Shown: piece after piece, positions 34,968-45,126 of the stretch
Numbering within the stretch: the stretch's first letter is position 1
How the letters are laid out: each line of letters opens with the position of its first letter
Source of the DNA: Alteromonas sp. RKMC-009
Lineage (GTDB): Bacteria; Pseudomonadota; Gammaproteobacteria; Enterobacterales; Alteromonadaceae
Length of the DNA: 64,000 nt
Assembly: GCF_003584565.2 (NCBI RefSeq)
Contig: NZ_CP031010.1
Coordinates: 1,364,001-1,428,000 of the forward strand
Reading direction: 5' to 3'
The notes under the pieces: generated by a model
Told to the model about the DNA's origin: nothing
The model's database searches: none
Seen by the model: the letters and a program-made list of their open reading frames with translations, nothing else
Program-made: the position numbers and the translations under genes

Positions 34968-37615
34968 GATATGTTGATGTCTTCAAGTTGATCGAGTTTA
35001 AACAGGATTTGCTTTTTAAGGGCAACCTGCTGCTCCTGGGTTAATGATTTGCCAGCGTCGTTGCTGACAATAAAAATATCTTCGGCACGTTCCCCGATGG
35101 TGGCAATTTTTGCCAGTTTCAGCACCACGCTTTTATCCACGAATGCATGGCCAATTTTAGCCAGAATCCCGGGGGCGTCCAGCGCTTCCAGTTCTATCAG
35201 TGTGCTTTCATCATTTAATGTAAAAAAGCGGACTTTCGTGGGGACATCCAGCTGACGCATCTGGCGGGAAAGTTTGCGCTTGTTGTCATGGGCCCGTCCC
35301 GGCTTTTCCAGTTGAGAAAGAATGGCATTCTCCAGACTCTTCGTACGGTTTTCACCACTTAATCTGGAACCGTCATTTTCCAGCACCAGAATGCTGTCAA
35401 ACACATAGCCGTCACGGGTGACTGTAATGTGGGCATCGTGAATTGAACAGTTTCTGCTGTCTATGACTGAGGCAACCTGAGCGAACAGTGCTTTCCGGTC
35501 CCGCCCGTAAATGAGAATTTCAGTGCCGCCTTTTGCGGAGTTGTCATTAGCCTTAACCACCAGAGCGTCCGGATTATCTGCCAGTACGGATTTTTCCCCG
35601 TTTAAAATCTCCAGTGTATGCCAGGCAATCTGCGCCGGCTTGAAGCGCACAAAGTAATCGTCTTCCAGACGATCCCACAGCGACTGAATATCGTTTTCCG
35701 GCACACCCTGCGCGTCCAGAATAATACGCGCTGTGTGTTTATGTTCTTTTACCCGGTCGTCCAGCGTGACCTGACATTGCAAACCATTGTCCAGTGCCTT
35801 TTGGGTCATAAGATACAACTCTCTGAGCAGCGATGATTTCCAGTCGTTCCACAGGTTATCATTGGTGGCGCGGATATCCGCCAGAGTGAGTACGTATAAA
35901 AGGTTCAGGTGGGTATGACTGCGCACGGCGGTGGCAAATTCGCTGATCACATCCGGATCATAAATATCACGACGCTGGGCAACCACTGACATTAGCAGGT
36001 GGTTTTCGACCAGCCATTCAATCAGCTCTGCATCTTTCGGCTTTATGCCATGTAATCCGGCAAATTTTGCCACATCTTCAGCGCCCAGTTCTGAGTGGTC
36101 GCCGCCACGGCCTTTTGCAATGTCGTGAAATACTGCGGCAATATAAATCAGCTCAGGTTTGTCCAGATTACGGACAATTCTGCCGCACCGGGGAAATTCA
36201 ATGTTTTCCGGCTGGAAGTAATGATTCACATTTTTCACCACACGGTGGGTGTGCTCATCAACTGTGTAGGCATGGAACAAATCGAATTGCATCATGCCGA
36301 CAATTTTGTCCCATTCCGGCAGGTAACATTCCAGAATGCCGTACTGATGCATGATATCCCATGCGAAATCGAAAAAGTGGGGATGGCGGAAAAGTAGCAT
36401 CAGCCGTTCCCTGCAACCTTCCCGTTCCACGTAGTAGTTATTTTCAAACTTTCTGCGGACATTCCTGAGCTGGCGGATGGTATCGGTGTCCAGTCCCTGT
36501 ACTGCAGGAGTGTCGGCCACGACTTTGAGAAAATCCAGCACAGCTTCCGGGCAATCAAATACACCGGAACGGGTAGGAGATATCATTCCGTCCAGGAGTT
36601 TGAAGTCTGCGTTAACCGGCGTTTCAGACTGTACACTCTGATTCAGCATATCGTAGCGGAACCGTTGCAGCAGCATTTTATTCAGTTCACTCACACGGCG
36701 GATAATGCGGAAAAAGTCCCGCATCATTTTTTCTACTGATGCTTTTCCGTCGCGGCCATATCCCAGTTTTTCTGCTACATCCGGCTGGTAATCAAACAGT
36801 AAGCGGTTTTCACTGCGTCCGGCTATAAGGTGCAGAGCAAAACGCATACGCCAGAGGTGCATGCGGCAGCTTATCAGTTCGCCATGTTCTTCTTCAGTAA
36901 AATAACCGTGTCCAACCAGATTAAAGCCGTCATATTCTTTGAAATGCTTCTTCGCGACCCAGCCGATGGACTGAATATCACGCAAACAACCCGGGTTCTC
37001 TTTAATATTAGGCTCAAGGTTGTAAGACGTGCCATTGAATTTGGCATGACGGGCCATTTGCTCGTCGTACTTGGCTTTGAAAAAGTCTTTCGATGAAAGG
37101 GATTTGCGACTGTTCAGCTTATCCCACAGTGTTTCAAACACATCCATGTCACCGGTGAGCAGGCGGCTCTCCACAAGGTTTGTGGTAATCGTGATATCTT
37201 CTTTTGCAAGTTGCAGTGTTTCTTTCACTGTCCGGACAGACTGGCCCACGTCCAGTTTGATATCCCATAACAGTGTGATGAACTGACTGATGCGCTCCTG
37301 CACATCTTTATTGAGCTTTTTGTGACTGACAATTAATAAATCAATGTCTGAATGCGGCTGCAGATGACCGCGACCATATCCCCCAACCGCACAAAGCGCC
37401 AGGCCGGATACAACATCCAGACCCATCAGTTGCCAGAGGTGGGCAAGCATGGCATCCACAAACTTCGCACGGCCGGTGACCAGTTGATCCACCGGTGTCG
37501 TATCAAACGCGCTTTCGAGCCACTGGTTAGACGCAGTAATACACGCTTTGATACCTGCGATATCTTCAGCGGAGGTGATGGTTTCGGCCTGTTCGATTAG
37601 TCTTTGTAAGCTCAA
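34964..37615 (-). CDS. glnD: GlnD, bifunctional uridylyltransferase/uridylyl-removing enzyme
   Basis: Senses glutamine and modifies or demodifies the PII proteins. The 883-aa protein has an N-terminal nucleotidyltransferase domain with [18 protein letters not shown] (78-94), a central linker, an HD domain ([17 protein letters not shown]) for UMP removal, and two C-terminal ACT domains ([41 protein letters not shown]). The start is TTG at 37615 with AAGG six bases upstream. Length is within the family range (about 850-900). Confidence 0.97.
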   Translation of the reverse strand: MSLQRLIEQAETITSAEDIAGIKACITASNQWLESAFDTTPVDQLVTGRAKFVDAMLAHLWQLMGLDVVSGLALCAVGGYGRGHLQPHSDIDLLIVSHKKLNKDVQERISQFITLLWDIKLDVGQSVRTVKETLQLAKEDITITTNLVESRLLTGDMDVFETLWDKLNSRKSLSSKDFFKAKYDEQMARHAKFNGTSYNLEPNIKENPGCLRDIQSIGWVAKKHFKEYDGFNLVGHGYFTEEEHGELISCRMHLWRMRFALHLIAGRSENRLLFDYQPDVAEKLGYGRDGKASVEKMMRDFFRIIRRVSELNKMLLQRFRYDMLNQSVQSETPVNADFKLLDGMISPTRSGVFDCPEAVLDFLKVVADTPAVQGLDTDTIRQLRNVRRKFENNYYVEREGCRERLMLLFRHPHFFDFAWDIMHQYGILECYLPEWDKIVGMMQFDLFHAYTVDEHTHRVVKNVNHYFQPENIEFPRCGRIVRNLDKPELIYIAAVFHDIAKGRGGDHSELGAEDVAKFAGLHGIKPKDAELIEWLVENHLLMSVVAQRRDIYDPDVISEFATAVRSHTHLNLLYVLTLADIRATNDNLWNDWKSSLLRELYLMTQKALDNGLQCQVTLDDRVKEHKHTARIILDAQGVPENDIQSLWDRLEDDYFVRFKPAQIAWHTLEILNGEKSVLADNPDALVVKANDNSAKGGTEILIYGRDRKALFAQVASVIDSRNCSIHDAHITVTRDGYVFDSILVLENDGSRLSGENRTKSLENAILSQLEKPGRAHDNKRKLSRQMRQLDVPTKVRFFTLNDESTLIELEALDAPGILAKIGHAFVDKSVVLKLAKIATIGERAEDIFIVSNDAGKSLTQEQQVALKKQILFKLDQLEDINIS

Positions 37616-37799
37616 AATGTGCCTTTTATTACTTCAGAAAGGAAAAATCTGGCGAACAATAACACGAAACGTCATATTTTCGCATTATGCAAAGGTGATG
37701 AAAATGAGCTAAAAAGTGAATAATTAGTCGAAAAAGTTATAACTAAGGGAGACAGACAGGCGCCGGGACACGCCTGTCGGAAAAACTCACCGGCCGGAA
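37616..37799 (-). other. Spacer between map and glnD with a stable hairpin
   Basis: 184 bases containing an eight-base stem GACAGGCG / CGCCTGTC at 37755-37778 without a T-tract. It may be an mRNA processing or stability element rather than a terminator. The glnD promoter presumably lies here. Confidence 0.45.
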
Positions 37800-38594
37800 T
37801 TAACTGTGGCTGATGACTCTGGGCAAATCTTCTTCTTCACGCAGCGTCAGTACTTCAACACCGTCTTCAGTAACCAGCAAAGTATGCTCCCACTGGGCAC
37901 TCAGGCTGCGGTCTTTAGTGACCACAGTCCATTGATCCGGCAGTACTTTTGAGTGGCGCTTACCGGCATTTACCATGGGTTCAATTGTGAAGCACATACC
38001 CGGAACCAGTTCATCACCCGTGCCCGGACGGCCGTAGTGAACAATCTGAGGTTCTTCGTGGAAACCTGCACCGATACCGTGTCCGCAGTACTCACGGACG
38101 ATAGAATAATTATGCGATTCAGCATGTGTCTGGCAAAGGTGACCAATGTCCCCCAGACGCATGCCGGGCTTTACCTGTTTGATGGCGTTATATAAACACT
38201 CCTGCGTTACCCGCACCAGGCGTTCAGCCAGAATGGCGGGCTTACCGACGATAAACATCTTTGAGGTATCGCCGTGGTAACCGTCTTTTATCACGGTTAC
38301 ATCAATATTAATGATGTCGCCGTCTTTAAGTTTTTTATCCGACGGGATGCCATGACAAATACAATGGTTTACCGATGTACAAATAGATTTTGGAAACGGT
38401 GGATGACCATAGTTTAATGGTGCCGGAATCGCTTGTTGCTCATTGACAATATAGTCGTGGCATAAGGTATTCAGTTCGTCAGTGGTTACACCCTTTTTCA
38501 CATGTGGTGTAATCATCGTCAGCACATCTGCGGCGAGTTTGCCGGCAACGCGCATTTTTTCAATTTCTTCAGCGGTTTTAATAATAGCTGCCAC
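37800..38594 (-). CDS. map: Methionine aminopeptidase, type I
   Basis: Removes the initiator methionine from nascent proteins. The 264-aa M24 peptidase has the metal ligands Asp99 (INIDV), Asp110 (GYHGDTSKMF), His173 (CGHGIGAGFH), and a glutamate in MCFTIEPMVN. GTG start at 38594 with GAGG upstream. Divergent from rpsB, as in E. coli. Confidence 0.97.
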   Translation of the reverse strand: MAAIIKTAEEIEKMRVAGKLAADVLTMITPHVKKGVTTDELNTLCHDYIVNEQQAIPAPLNYGHPPFPKSICTSVNHCICHGIPSDKKLKDGDIINIDVTVIKDGYHGDTSKMFIVGKPAILAERLVRVTQECLYNAIKQVKPGMRLGDIGHLCQTHAESHNYSIVREYCGHGIGAGFHEEPQIVHYGRPGTGDELVPGMCFTIEPMVNAGKRHSKVLPDQWTVVTKDRSLSAQWEHTLLVTEDGVEVLTLREEEDLPRVISHS

Positions 38595-38998
38595 TGTACC
38601 CTCGATTATTGATAACAGAGAAAACGGGAATGCGCCGGGAATGTGTTTAGTCTGATGATATACCTGACTCAGGTATTTGAAGTTATCACAAATTAAAACG
38701 GCAGGCGCATGATTGCTATTATGGTAACGTCTGACAGCGCAACTGTATAGTCATCCTGCATTTTGACAGCCTCAGATGACGTTAAAACTTGAGCATGGGG
38801 GCCTGTTGTGGTATAAAGCGCCCGCGTTTTGTGAGAGTCGGAAAAACACTGTTTATCCGGACCGCAATATTCGTAAATTAACTTTTTAAATAACACACAT
38901 ATACCGACACTTGTCATCGGGGTGTCTGCAAGGACTTCACAGACCGCGCGGATCGATGGAAGGGGTATATGGAGGCCTAACCCCAAGAGGAAAATATC
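38595..38998 (+). promoter_or_regulatory. Divergent map/rpsB region including the S2 (rpsB) mRNA leader
   Basis: About 400 bases without a supported gene. The rpsB promoter is at 38789-38817 (separate entry). The transcript would carry a leader of about 175 nt. Near the ribosome binding site it can fold GGGGT / ACCCC (38963-38985) and a CCGA/TCGG hairpin around 38912-38928. In gammaproteobacteria the rpsB leader is a known site of autogenous repression by ribosomal protein S2; the length and position here fit that, but the exact fold was not modelled. Confidence 0.6.
38789..38817 (+). promoter_or_regulatory. rpsB promoter (sigma-70) with GC-rich discriminator
   Basis: TTGAGC (38789-38794), a 17-base spacer and TATAAA (38812-38817), followed directly by GCGCCCGCG. 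A GC-rich discriminator is the feature expected of stringently controlled translation genes. Confidence 0.75.
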
Positions 38999-39730
38999 AT
39001 GGCTAACGTATCAATGCGTGACATGCTGAAAGCCGGTGTGCATTTCGGTCACCAAACCCGCTACTGGAACCCTAAGATGAAGCCTTTCATCTTCGGTGCC
39101 CGTAACAAAGTTCATATCATCAACCTGGAAAAAACAGTACCTCTGTTCAACGAAGCAATGAACTACCTGTCTGGTGTTGCTTCCAAGAAAGGTAAAATCC
39201 TGTTTGTTGGTACTAAGCGTGCGGCTGGTGAAGCTGTAAAAGATGCAGCACAGAAATGTGACCAGTTCTACGTGAACAAGCGTTGGTTGGGCGGTATGCT
39301 GACTAACTGGAAAACAGTTCGCCAGTCTATCAAGCGTCTGAAAGATCTTGAGCAACAAGCACAAGACGGTACTTTCGACAAGCTGACCAAAAAAGAAGCG
39401 CTGATGCTGCAACGTGAAATGGACAAGCTGGAAAGCAGCCTTGGCGGTATCAAAGACATGGGCGGTCTGCCTGACGTGATCTTTGTTATCGACGCTGACC
39501 ACGAGCACATTGCAATCACTGAAGCACGTAACCTGGGTATCCCTGTAGTTGGTGTTGTAGATACTAACTCTAACCCTGACGGTGTTGACTTTATCATCCC
39601 TGGTAACGACGACGCGATCCGTGCTATCCAGCTGTATCTTGATGCTGCTGCTGATGCAGTAAACAAAGGTCGCGAAAGCAACCTTGAAGTTCAGGCTGAG
39701 CAAGACGACTTCGTAGAAGCCGCTGAGTAA
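38999..39730 (+). CDS. rpsB: 30S ribosomal protein S2
   Basis: Ribosomal protein S2, needed for S1 binding and small-subunit assembly. 243 aa, starting [24 protein letters not shown] after the Met-Ala-Asn start, with the conserved [13 protein letters not shown] and [17 protein letters not shown] [14 protein letters not shown] segments. AGAGG precedes the ATG. Strong codon bias. First gene of the rpsB-tsf operon. Confidence 0.98.
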   Translation: MANVSMRDMLKAGVHFGHQTRYWNPKMKPFIFGARNKVHIINLEKTVPLFNEAMNYLSGVASKKGKILFVGTKRAAGEAVKDAAQKCDQFYVNKRWLGGMLTNWKTVRQSIKRLKDLEQQAQDGTFDKLTKKEALMLQREMDKLESSLGGIKDMGGLPDVIFVIDADHEHIAITEARNLGIPVVGVVDTNSNPDGVDFIIPGNDDAIRAIQLYLDAAADAVNKGRESNLEVQAEQDDFVEAAE

Positions 39731-39745
39731 TCAGACCTGACCGGT

Positions 39746-39823
39746 GACAGTGGTCATGGCAATGACATGCCACTGTCATCAAAAATACCGAATATCTCAA
39801 GAGGGGCACCAATAGCCCCTTTT
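39746..39823 (+). terminator. Two tandem hairpins between rpsB and tsf (attenuator-like)
   Basis: First a long stem GACAGTGG/CCACTGTC with inner CATG/CATG (39746-39777), then AGGGGC / GCCCCT followed by TTTT (39802-39823), the second with the form of a weak intrinsic terminator. This would allow partial termination and explain more S2 than EF-Ts mRNA, or the reverse through stabilisation. Confidence 0.7.
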
Positions 39824-39858
39824 ACCTTATTAAATGTTTAATGCTGAGGAATTGAAAA

Positions 39859-40731
39859 ATGGCAGTGACTGCAGCACTTGTTAAAGAACTGCGTGAGCGT
39901 ACCGGCGCAGGTATGATGGATTGTAAAAAAGCGCTTGTTGAAACCGACGGTGACATCGAACTGGCCATCGAAAACATGCGTAAGTCTGGTCAGGCTAAAG
40001 CCGCTAAAAAAGCTGGCCGTATCGCCGCTGAAGGTGTAATCCTGACTCAGGTTGAAGGCAACCGCGCTACCATGATGGAAGTAAACTGTGAAACTGACTT
40101 CGTTGCCCGTGACGAAGGTTTCCTTGGCTTCGGTAACAAAGTTCTGGCCGTTGCACATGCCGGTAACATCAACTCTGTTGAAGAACTGAACGAAGCTGAA
40201 TTAGACGGCGCGAAAGTTATCGAAGTACGTGACGCGTTAGTTGCTAAAATCGGTGAAAACATTTCTCCTCGTCGCGTTATCAACGTTGAAGGCGACAACC
40301 TGGGTGCATACGTGCACGGCGGTCGTATCGGCGTAATCGCTATCTTAAACGGTGGCGACGAAGAACTGGCTAAAGACGTAGCAATGCACGTTGCAGCGGC
40401 AAGCCCTCAGTTCGTTAAGCCTGACGACGTTCCTGCTGAAGTTGTAGAAAAAGAGAAAGAAATCCAGGTAGAACTGGCTATCCAGTCTGGTAAGCCTGCT
40501 GATATCGCTGAAAAAATGGTTGCTGGCCGTATGAAGAAATTCACCGGCGAAATCAGCCTGACAGGTCAGCCTTTCGTTAAAGATCCTTCTGTTTCTGTTG
40601 GCGAACTGCTGAAGAGCAAAGGCGCTGACGTTGTTAACTTCATCCGTTTTGAAGTGGGTGAAGGTATCGAGAAGAAAACTGAAGACTTCGCAGCTGAAGT
40701 TGCGGCTCAAATGGAAGCGGCGAAGAAATAA
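39859..40731 (+). CDS. tsf: Elongation factor Ts
   Basis: Guanine nucleotide exchange factor for EF-Tu. The 290-aa protein starts [25 protein letters not shown] (UBA-like N domain with the [12 protein letters not shown] signature) and has the core [10 protein letters not shown] motif near residue 80. AGGAA precedes the ATG by seven bases. Strong codon bias as expected of a highly expressed gene. Confidence 0.98.
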   Translation: MAVTAALVKELRERTGAGMMDCKKALVETDGDIELAIENMRKSGQAKAAKKAGRIAAEGVILTQVEGNRATMMEVNCETDFVARDEGFLGFGNKVLAVAHAGNINSVEELNEAELDGAKVIEVRDALVAKIGENISPRRVINVEGDNLGAYVHGGRIGVIAILNGGDEELAKDVAMHVAAASPQFVKPDDVPAEVVEKEKEIQVELAIQSGKPADIAEKMVAGRMKKFTGEISLTGQPFVKDPSVSVGELLKSKGADVVNFIRFEVGEGIEKKTEDFAAEVAAQMEAAKK

Positions 40732-40777
40732 TTCTGCGTTTCGCTTTTTCATTCGGCCAATGTCGGATACACTACAG

Positions 40778-40802
40778 AGCACCTCTTCGGGGGTGCTTTT
40801 TT
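40778..40802 (+). terminator. tsf intrinsic terminator
   Basis: Eight-base stem AGCACCTC / GGGGTGCT closing a stable TTCG tetraloop, then six Ts. It separates rpsB-tsf from the pyrH transcript. Confidence 0.93.
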
Positions 40803-40852
40803 ATGAGTGAGGCAATCAACTGCCTGACAGTAAAAATATCGCTTGTAACGAG

Positions 40853-40902
40853 TCGGCTTGCGTCATTTCTTGTTATGTATAACGAGGCATGAGACAAGCC
40901 GA
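40853..40902 (+). repeat. Inverted repeat in the pyrH leader
   Basis: TCGGCTTG (40853-40860) and CAAGCCGA (40895-40902) are perfect complements across 34 bases, just upstream of the pyrH start at 40925. It could be an mRNA leader stem or paired protein-binding sites. Confidence 0.45.
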
Positions 40903-40924
40903 ATTCATAAGGACTATTCAAACA

Positions 40925-41665
40925 ATGAGTATCACACCAAAATCAGCCTATCGACGTATTTTGTTAAAACTCAGCGGTGAAGCGCTAATGGGTTCCGAAG
41001 GATTCGGTATAGACCCTAAAGTGCTCGATCGCATGGCTCAGGAAATTAAAGAGCTGGTTGAATTGGGTGTACAGGTTGGCTTAGTTATCGGTGGCGGTAA
41101 CCTGTTCCGTGGTGAAGGCCTGGCGAAAGCCGGTATGAACCGTGTAGTGGGTGACCACATGGGTATGTTAGCCACTGTCATGAACGGTCTGGCTATGCGT
41201 GATGCATTGCACCGTGCTTTTGTAAACGCCCGCCTGATGTCTGCTATTCCTTTAAATGGTGTTTGTGACGCCTACAACTGGGCAGAAGCTATCAGCTTAT
41301 TAAAATCCGGCCGCGTTGTTATCTTCTCTGCAGGTACCGGGAATCCTTTCTTCACTACCGATTCTGCTGCCTGTCTGCGCGGCATTGAAATTGAAGCTGA
41401 AGCCGTATTGAAAGCCACTAAGGTAGACGGTGTTTACAGCGACGATCCGGTAAAAAATCCTGACGCTACACTGTATGGCCAATTGTCTTATCAGGAAGTG
41501 CTGGAAAAAGAACTCAAAGTGATGGATTTATCTGCTTTCACTCTGGCACGTGATCACCGTATGCCTATCCGCGTATTCAACATGAACAAACCGGGCTGTC
41601 TGAAGCGGGTTGTCATGGGTGAGCAGGAAGGTACGTTGATCGACCATCCTGAAAATTTTAAGTAA
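40925..41665 (+). CDS. pyrH: UMP kinase
   Basis: Phosphorylates UMP to UDP. Start chosen at ATG 40925 ([23 protein letters not shown]), which matches the family N terminus and has AAGGA upstream; the frame stays open to 40889 without support. About 246 aa, with [29 protein letters not shown], the [20 protein letters not shown] phosphate-binding segment and [16 protein letters not shown]. Leads the pyrH-frr-uppS-cdsA-dxr-rseP run. Confidence 0.97.
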   Translation: MSITPKSAYRRILLKLSGEALMGSEGFGIDPKVLDRMAQEIKELVELGVQVGLVIGGGNLFRGEGLAKAGMNRVVGDHMGMLATVMNGLAMRDALHRAFVNARLMSAIPLNGVCDAYNWAEAISLLKSGRVVIFSAGTGNPFFTTDSAACLRGIEIEAEAVLKATKVDGVYSDDPVKNPDATLYGQLSYQEVLEKELKVMDLSAFTLARDHRMPIRVFNMNKPGCLKRVVMGEQEGTLIDHPENFK

Positions 41666-41681
41666 GAAATAGGAAACAACT

Positions 41682-42239
41682 GTGATTGATGAAATTGAAT
41701 TAGATGCGCAAGAGCGTATGGATAAAAGCATCAGTGCACTGAAAAGTCAGTTAAGCAAAATTCGTACAGGCCGTGCTCACCCGAGCCTGCTTGACGGCAT
41801 CATGGTGCCTTACTACGGTGTGGATACGCCGCTGAAGCAAGTTGCGAACGTTGTCGCAGAAGACAGCCGCACGCTGGCGCTGAGTGTATTTGATAAGAGT
41901 GCTATTCAGGCTGTAGAGAAAGCTATCATGCAATCTGATCTGGGCCTCAACCCGATGAGTGCAGGGGCGTCGATTCGTATCCCGTTACCTCCGCTGACGG
42001 AAGAGCGTCGTAAAGATCTTATCCGCGTTGTACGTAACGAAGCGGAAGGTGGTCGTGTTGCTATCCGTAACATCCGCCGTGACGCAAACGGTGACATTAA
42101 AGATTTGCTGAAAGAAAAAGAAATCAGTGAAGATGAAAGCCGCGCTGCGGAAGAAAACATTCAGTCTCTGACGAATGATTTCATTAAAAAAGTGGATGCC
42201 ATGCTGGCAGACAAAGAAAAAGAACTGATGGAAATTTAA
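41682..42239 (+). CDS. frr: Ribosome recycling factor
   Basis: Splits post-termination ribosomes with EF-G. GTG start at 41682 with AGGAA upstream. The 185-aa protein has [22 protein letters not shown] and the conserved [19 protein letters not shown] and [23 protein letters not shown] segments. Normal length. Confidence 0.98.
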   Translation: MIDEIELDAQERMDKSISALKSQLSKIRTGRAHPSLLDGIMVPYYGVDTPLKQVANVVAEDSRTLALSVFDKSAIQAVEKAIMQSDLGLNPMSAGASIRIPLPPLTEERRKDLIRVVRNEAEGGRVAIRNIRRDANGDIKDLLKEKEISEDESRAAEENIQSLTNDFIKKVDAMLADKEKELMEI

Positions 42240-42248
42240 AAAGTTACT

Positions 42249-43028
42249 ATGTTAGGAATGCGGTCTAACACAGCGCCTGAAACTACTGAGACCCCGGTCA
42301 ATGTACCGGGACCTCAGCATGTTGCGATCATCATGGACGGAAACGGTCGGTGGGCGCAAAAGAAAGGCAAAATCAGAACGTTTGGCCATAAAGCCGGCGT
42401 GGAATCTGTCCGGGCAGTTGTGCGTTTTGCCCGTCAGAACAGTATTCAGTCATTAACGCTTTTCGCGTTTTCCAGTGAAAACTGGAAACGTCCGGAAGAA
42501 GAAGTGTCTGTATTGATGGAGCTTTTTAATCTTGTTCTGAATAATGAAGCTAAGCGATTACATAAAAACGGTGTACGTTTAAAAGTGATCGGTGACGTTT
42601 CAGCTTTTGATGATAAATTGAAAGATAAGATCCGCAAAGCAGAAGAAATGACTGCTGACAATAAGGATCTTGTTCTCAATATTGCTGCCAATTATGGTGG
42701 CCGCTGGGATATCGTTAATGCGGCGCGGGAGTTATCTCAGGCTGTAGCAGAAGGCTCGATGACTGCGGCTGATATCACTGAAGAGGCTTTCGACGCAAAA
42801 ATGTCAACAGCAGGGCTGCCGGAGTTGGATTTACTTATCCGCACAGGCGGTGAGCATCGCATCAGCAACTTTTTGCTGTGGCAATGTGCCTACGCTGAAC
42901 TCTATTTTACTGACGTACTATGGCCTGATTTTTCTGAAGATGTTTTTCAGCAGGCAGTCAATGATTTCAAACAACGCCAGCGCCGTTTCGGTCTTACGGG
43001 CGAACAGGTCAGCGTTCCACGGAACTGA
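42249..43028 (+). CDS. uppS: Undecaprenyl diphosphate synthase
   Basis: Cis-prenyltransferase that makes the C55 lipid carrier for peptidoglycan and surface polysaccharides, thus feeding WecA encoded earlier in the window. Catalytic Asp30 in [16 protein letters not shown]-terminal [15 protein letters not shown] and [15 protein letters not shown]. 259 aa. Nine bases after frr. Confidence 0.97.
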   Translation: MLGMRSNTAPETTETPVNVPGPQHVAIIMDGNGRWAQKKGKIRTFGHKAGVESVRAVVRFARQNSIQSLTLFAFSSENWKRPEEEVSVLMELFNLVLNNEAKRLHKNGVRLKVIGDVSAFDDKLKDKIRKAEEMTADNKDLVLNIAANYGGRWDIVNAARELSQAVAEGSMTAADITEEAFDAKMSTAGLPELDLLIRTGGEHRISNFLLWQCAYAELYFTDVLWPDFSEDVFQQAVNDFKQRQRRFGLTGEQVSVPRN

Positions 43029-43042
43029 AGCCTGCAACTAAC

Positions 43043-43060
43043 GGCGGTGCCGGCACCGCC
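43043..43060 (+). repeat. 18-bp perfect palindrome between uppS and cdsA
   Basis: GGCGGTGCCGGCACCGCC is fully self-complementary and would form a GC-rich intercistronic hairpin without a T-tract. It resembles single REP-like or mRNA-stabilising elements. Confidence 0.6.
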
Positions 43061-43081
43061 ATCAGGAGCACATCGCCAATT

Positions 43082-43945
43082 ATGCTAAAACAACGAATAA
43101 TAACAGCATTAATTCTGGCGCCTCTGGCGCTGATAGCCATCCTTTTCTTACCAGTCTGGCAGTTCGAAGTTGCCATTGCCGGTGTTGTCGGGTTGGGTGC
43201 TTATGAGTGGGCGAATATGTCCGGCATCACAGCACGACCCCGCAAAGCCATGTTCGCTGCTTTTGTTTTTGCGCTGTGTCTGGTGCTGTCGTCCATTGTG
43301 GATGCTCAATACATCTGGTACCAGGGACAACTCCACGGGCTTTACCATTTTATCCTTGGCGTATCCGTTATCTGGTGGATGTTCTCGCTGTGGATGATCA
43401 TTTTCTATCCCCGTTATTCAGCCTTCTGGCGGAACAATAATCTGATTCGGTTAGGCTTCGGTCTGTTGACCTTAATCCCGACCTGGGTTGCCGTTATCAG
43501 TCTCAGAACCAGTCTTCATGATGTTGACACCTTATATGGCTCATCGCTGATTTTCTATGTGCTCGGTATTGTCTGGGCGGCGGATATCGGCGCATTCTTC
43601 AGCGGCGTTAAATTCGGTCGCCATAAACTGCGGCCTAATGTGTCACCCGGCAAAACGCTGGAAGGTTTAATCGGTGGAATCGGTGCGTCTTTCGCTATTA
43701 TCGCTTTTGCAGCATTACATTATCAGGTAGCAACAGACCGCATCTGGCTGCACTTGCTTATCGGTGGTATTACCGTGGCGGTATCTGCGCTGGGTGATTT
43801 GAACGAAAGCATGCTGAAGCGCTGTGCAGGCATTAAGGACAGCGGCAAATTACTGCCCGGACACGGTGGTATTCTCGACCGTATCGACAGTCTCACTGCG
43901 GCCTTTCCCGTATTTGCATTTTGCTATGTTACCTGGATGGCTTGA
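43082..43945 (+). CDS. cdsA: CDP-diacylglycerol synthase
   Basis: Membrane enzyme that activates phosphatidic acid with CTP for phospholipid synthesis. The 287-aa protein has about eight helices and the C-terminal CdsA signature [20 protein letters not shown] followed by GILDRIDSL. The stop overlaps the dxr ATG by one base. Confidence 0.97.
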   Translation: MLKQRIITALILAPLALIAILFLPVWQFEVAIAGVVGLGAYEWANMSGITARPRKAMFAAFVFALCLVLSSIVDAQYIWYQGQLHGLYHFILGVSVIWWMFSLWMIIFYPRYSAFWRNNNLIRLGFGLLTLIPTWVAVISLRTSLHDVDTLYGSSLIFYVLGIVWAADIGAFFSGVKFGRHKLRPNVSPGKTLEGLIGGIGASFAIIAFAALHYQVATDRIWLHLLIGGITVAVSALGDLNESMLKRCAGIKDSGKLLPGHGGILDRIDSLTAAFPVFAFCYVTWMA

Positions 43946-45126
43946 TGCAGACAGTTACCATACTTGGCGCAACCGGCTCCATCGGTTGCAGTACCCTCGA
44001 CGTTATCAGCAGACACCCGGATAAATACCGGGTTTTCGCTGTTACCGGCAACAGTCAGCTTGAAAAGCTCATGCAGCAGGCAATCAGCTGCGCTGCACGT
44101 TACGTGGTAGTCGCAGATGATAATTTGTATGACGAAGCGGTGAAGCTGGCGCAGTCGATGAAAGTCAGTTCTGAAATTCTTTGTGGCCCTAAGGCGCTGG
44201 AAGAAGTTGCCAGTGCACCGGAGGTGACTTCGGTGATGGCGGCCATTGTTGGCGCAGCAGGCTTATTACCAACCCTTGCAGCGGTAAAAGCAGGTAAGCG
44301 TGTATTGCTGGCAAACAAAGAAGCGCTGGTTATGTCCGGTGCGCTTTTCATCGATGCTGCCAATCAGAGCGGGGCAGAAATTCTTCCCATAGACAGTGAA
44401 CACAATGCCATATTCCAGTGTTTGCCTGATGGATTTCGCTATGGTGAATTGCAGCAGGCAGGGATCAGTCAAATTTTGCTCACCGGTTCCGGCGGACCCT
44501 TCCGTCACCGCGATATCGACACCTTTCACACCATCACTGTAGAGGAAGCCTGTCATCACCCGAACTGGTCCATGGGCCGGAAAATCACGGTGGACTCGGC
44601 GACCATGATGAATAAGGGACTGGAATTTATTGAAGCCTGCTGGTTATTCGGTGCTTCTTCAAAAGATATTACGGTGGTACTGCATCCTCAAAGTGTGATC
44701 CATTCCATGGTACAGTACACCGATGGTTCGGTGATTGCCCAGTTAGGTAACCCTGATATGCGCACGCCCATTGCTTATGGCCTCGCCTGGCCTGCACGAA
44801 TTGATGCCGGCGTTGAACCGCTGGATTTTGCGAAAATGGCAAGCCTTACTTTTGAGTCACCCTGTTACACGCGGTATCCTAACCTGAAACTGGCCATTGA
44901 TGCCTGTGACAGCGGTCAGGCTGCCACAACGCGGCTTAATGCGGCCAACGAAATTGCCGTTGCCGCCTTTCTGGATGGCGCCATTGGTTTTACCGATATT
45001 GCAGCAATTAACGAGGAAACGTTAAACAGAATGGAACCTGTAACGGTATCGTCACTCCAACAGATCCTTGAAGAAGACAGAATGGCGAGGGAAGTCGCCA
45101 CAGAACTGGTACGGAGTAAGGTGTAG
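43945..45126 (+). CDS. dxr: 1-deoxy-D-xylulose 5-phosphate reductoisomerase
   Basis: First committed step of the MEP isoprenoid pathway (NADPH-dependent). Start at ATG 43945 ([14 protein letters not shown]), directly overlapping the cdsA stop; an upstream TTG at 43921 lies within cdsA and was rejected. 393 aa with the nucleotide motif [30 protein letters not shown] with metal ligands, and the [28 protein letters not shown] core. Stop overlaps the rseP GTG. Confidence 0.97.
   Translation: MQTVTILGATGSIGCSTLDVISRHPDKYRVFAVTGNSQLEKLMQQAISCAARYVVVADDNLYDEAVKLAQSMKVSSEILCGPKALEEVASAPEVTSVMAAIVGAAGLLPTLAAVKAGKRVLLANKEALVMSGALFIDAANQSGAEILPIDSEHNAIFQCLPDGFRYGELQQAGISQILLTGSGGPFRHRDIDTFHTITVEEACHHPNWSMGRKITVDSATMMNKGLEFIEACWLFGASSKDITVVLHPQSVIHSMVQYTDGSVIAQLGNPDMRTPIAYGLAWPARIDAGVEPLDFAKMASLTFESPCYTRYPNLKLAIDACDSGQAATTRLNAANEIAVAAFLDGAIGFTDIAAINEETLNRMEPVTVSSLQQILEEDRMAREVATELVRSKV

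Noticed and set aside
37755-37778. Hairpin after map considered as an intrinsic terminator
   Set aside because: Neither strand has a T-tract after the stem. Listed only as a spacer feature.
38693-38986. A 97-codon minus-strand frame in the map/rpsB spacer
   Set aside because: It lies across the rpsB promoter and leader, has no ribosome binding site and an implausible composition.
39011-39703. A 230-codon open frame antisense to rpsB
   Set aside because: It is a mirror of the strong codon bias of rpsB. The product is low-complexity and unlike any protein, with no promoter or ribosome binding site of its own.
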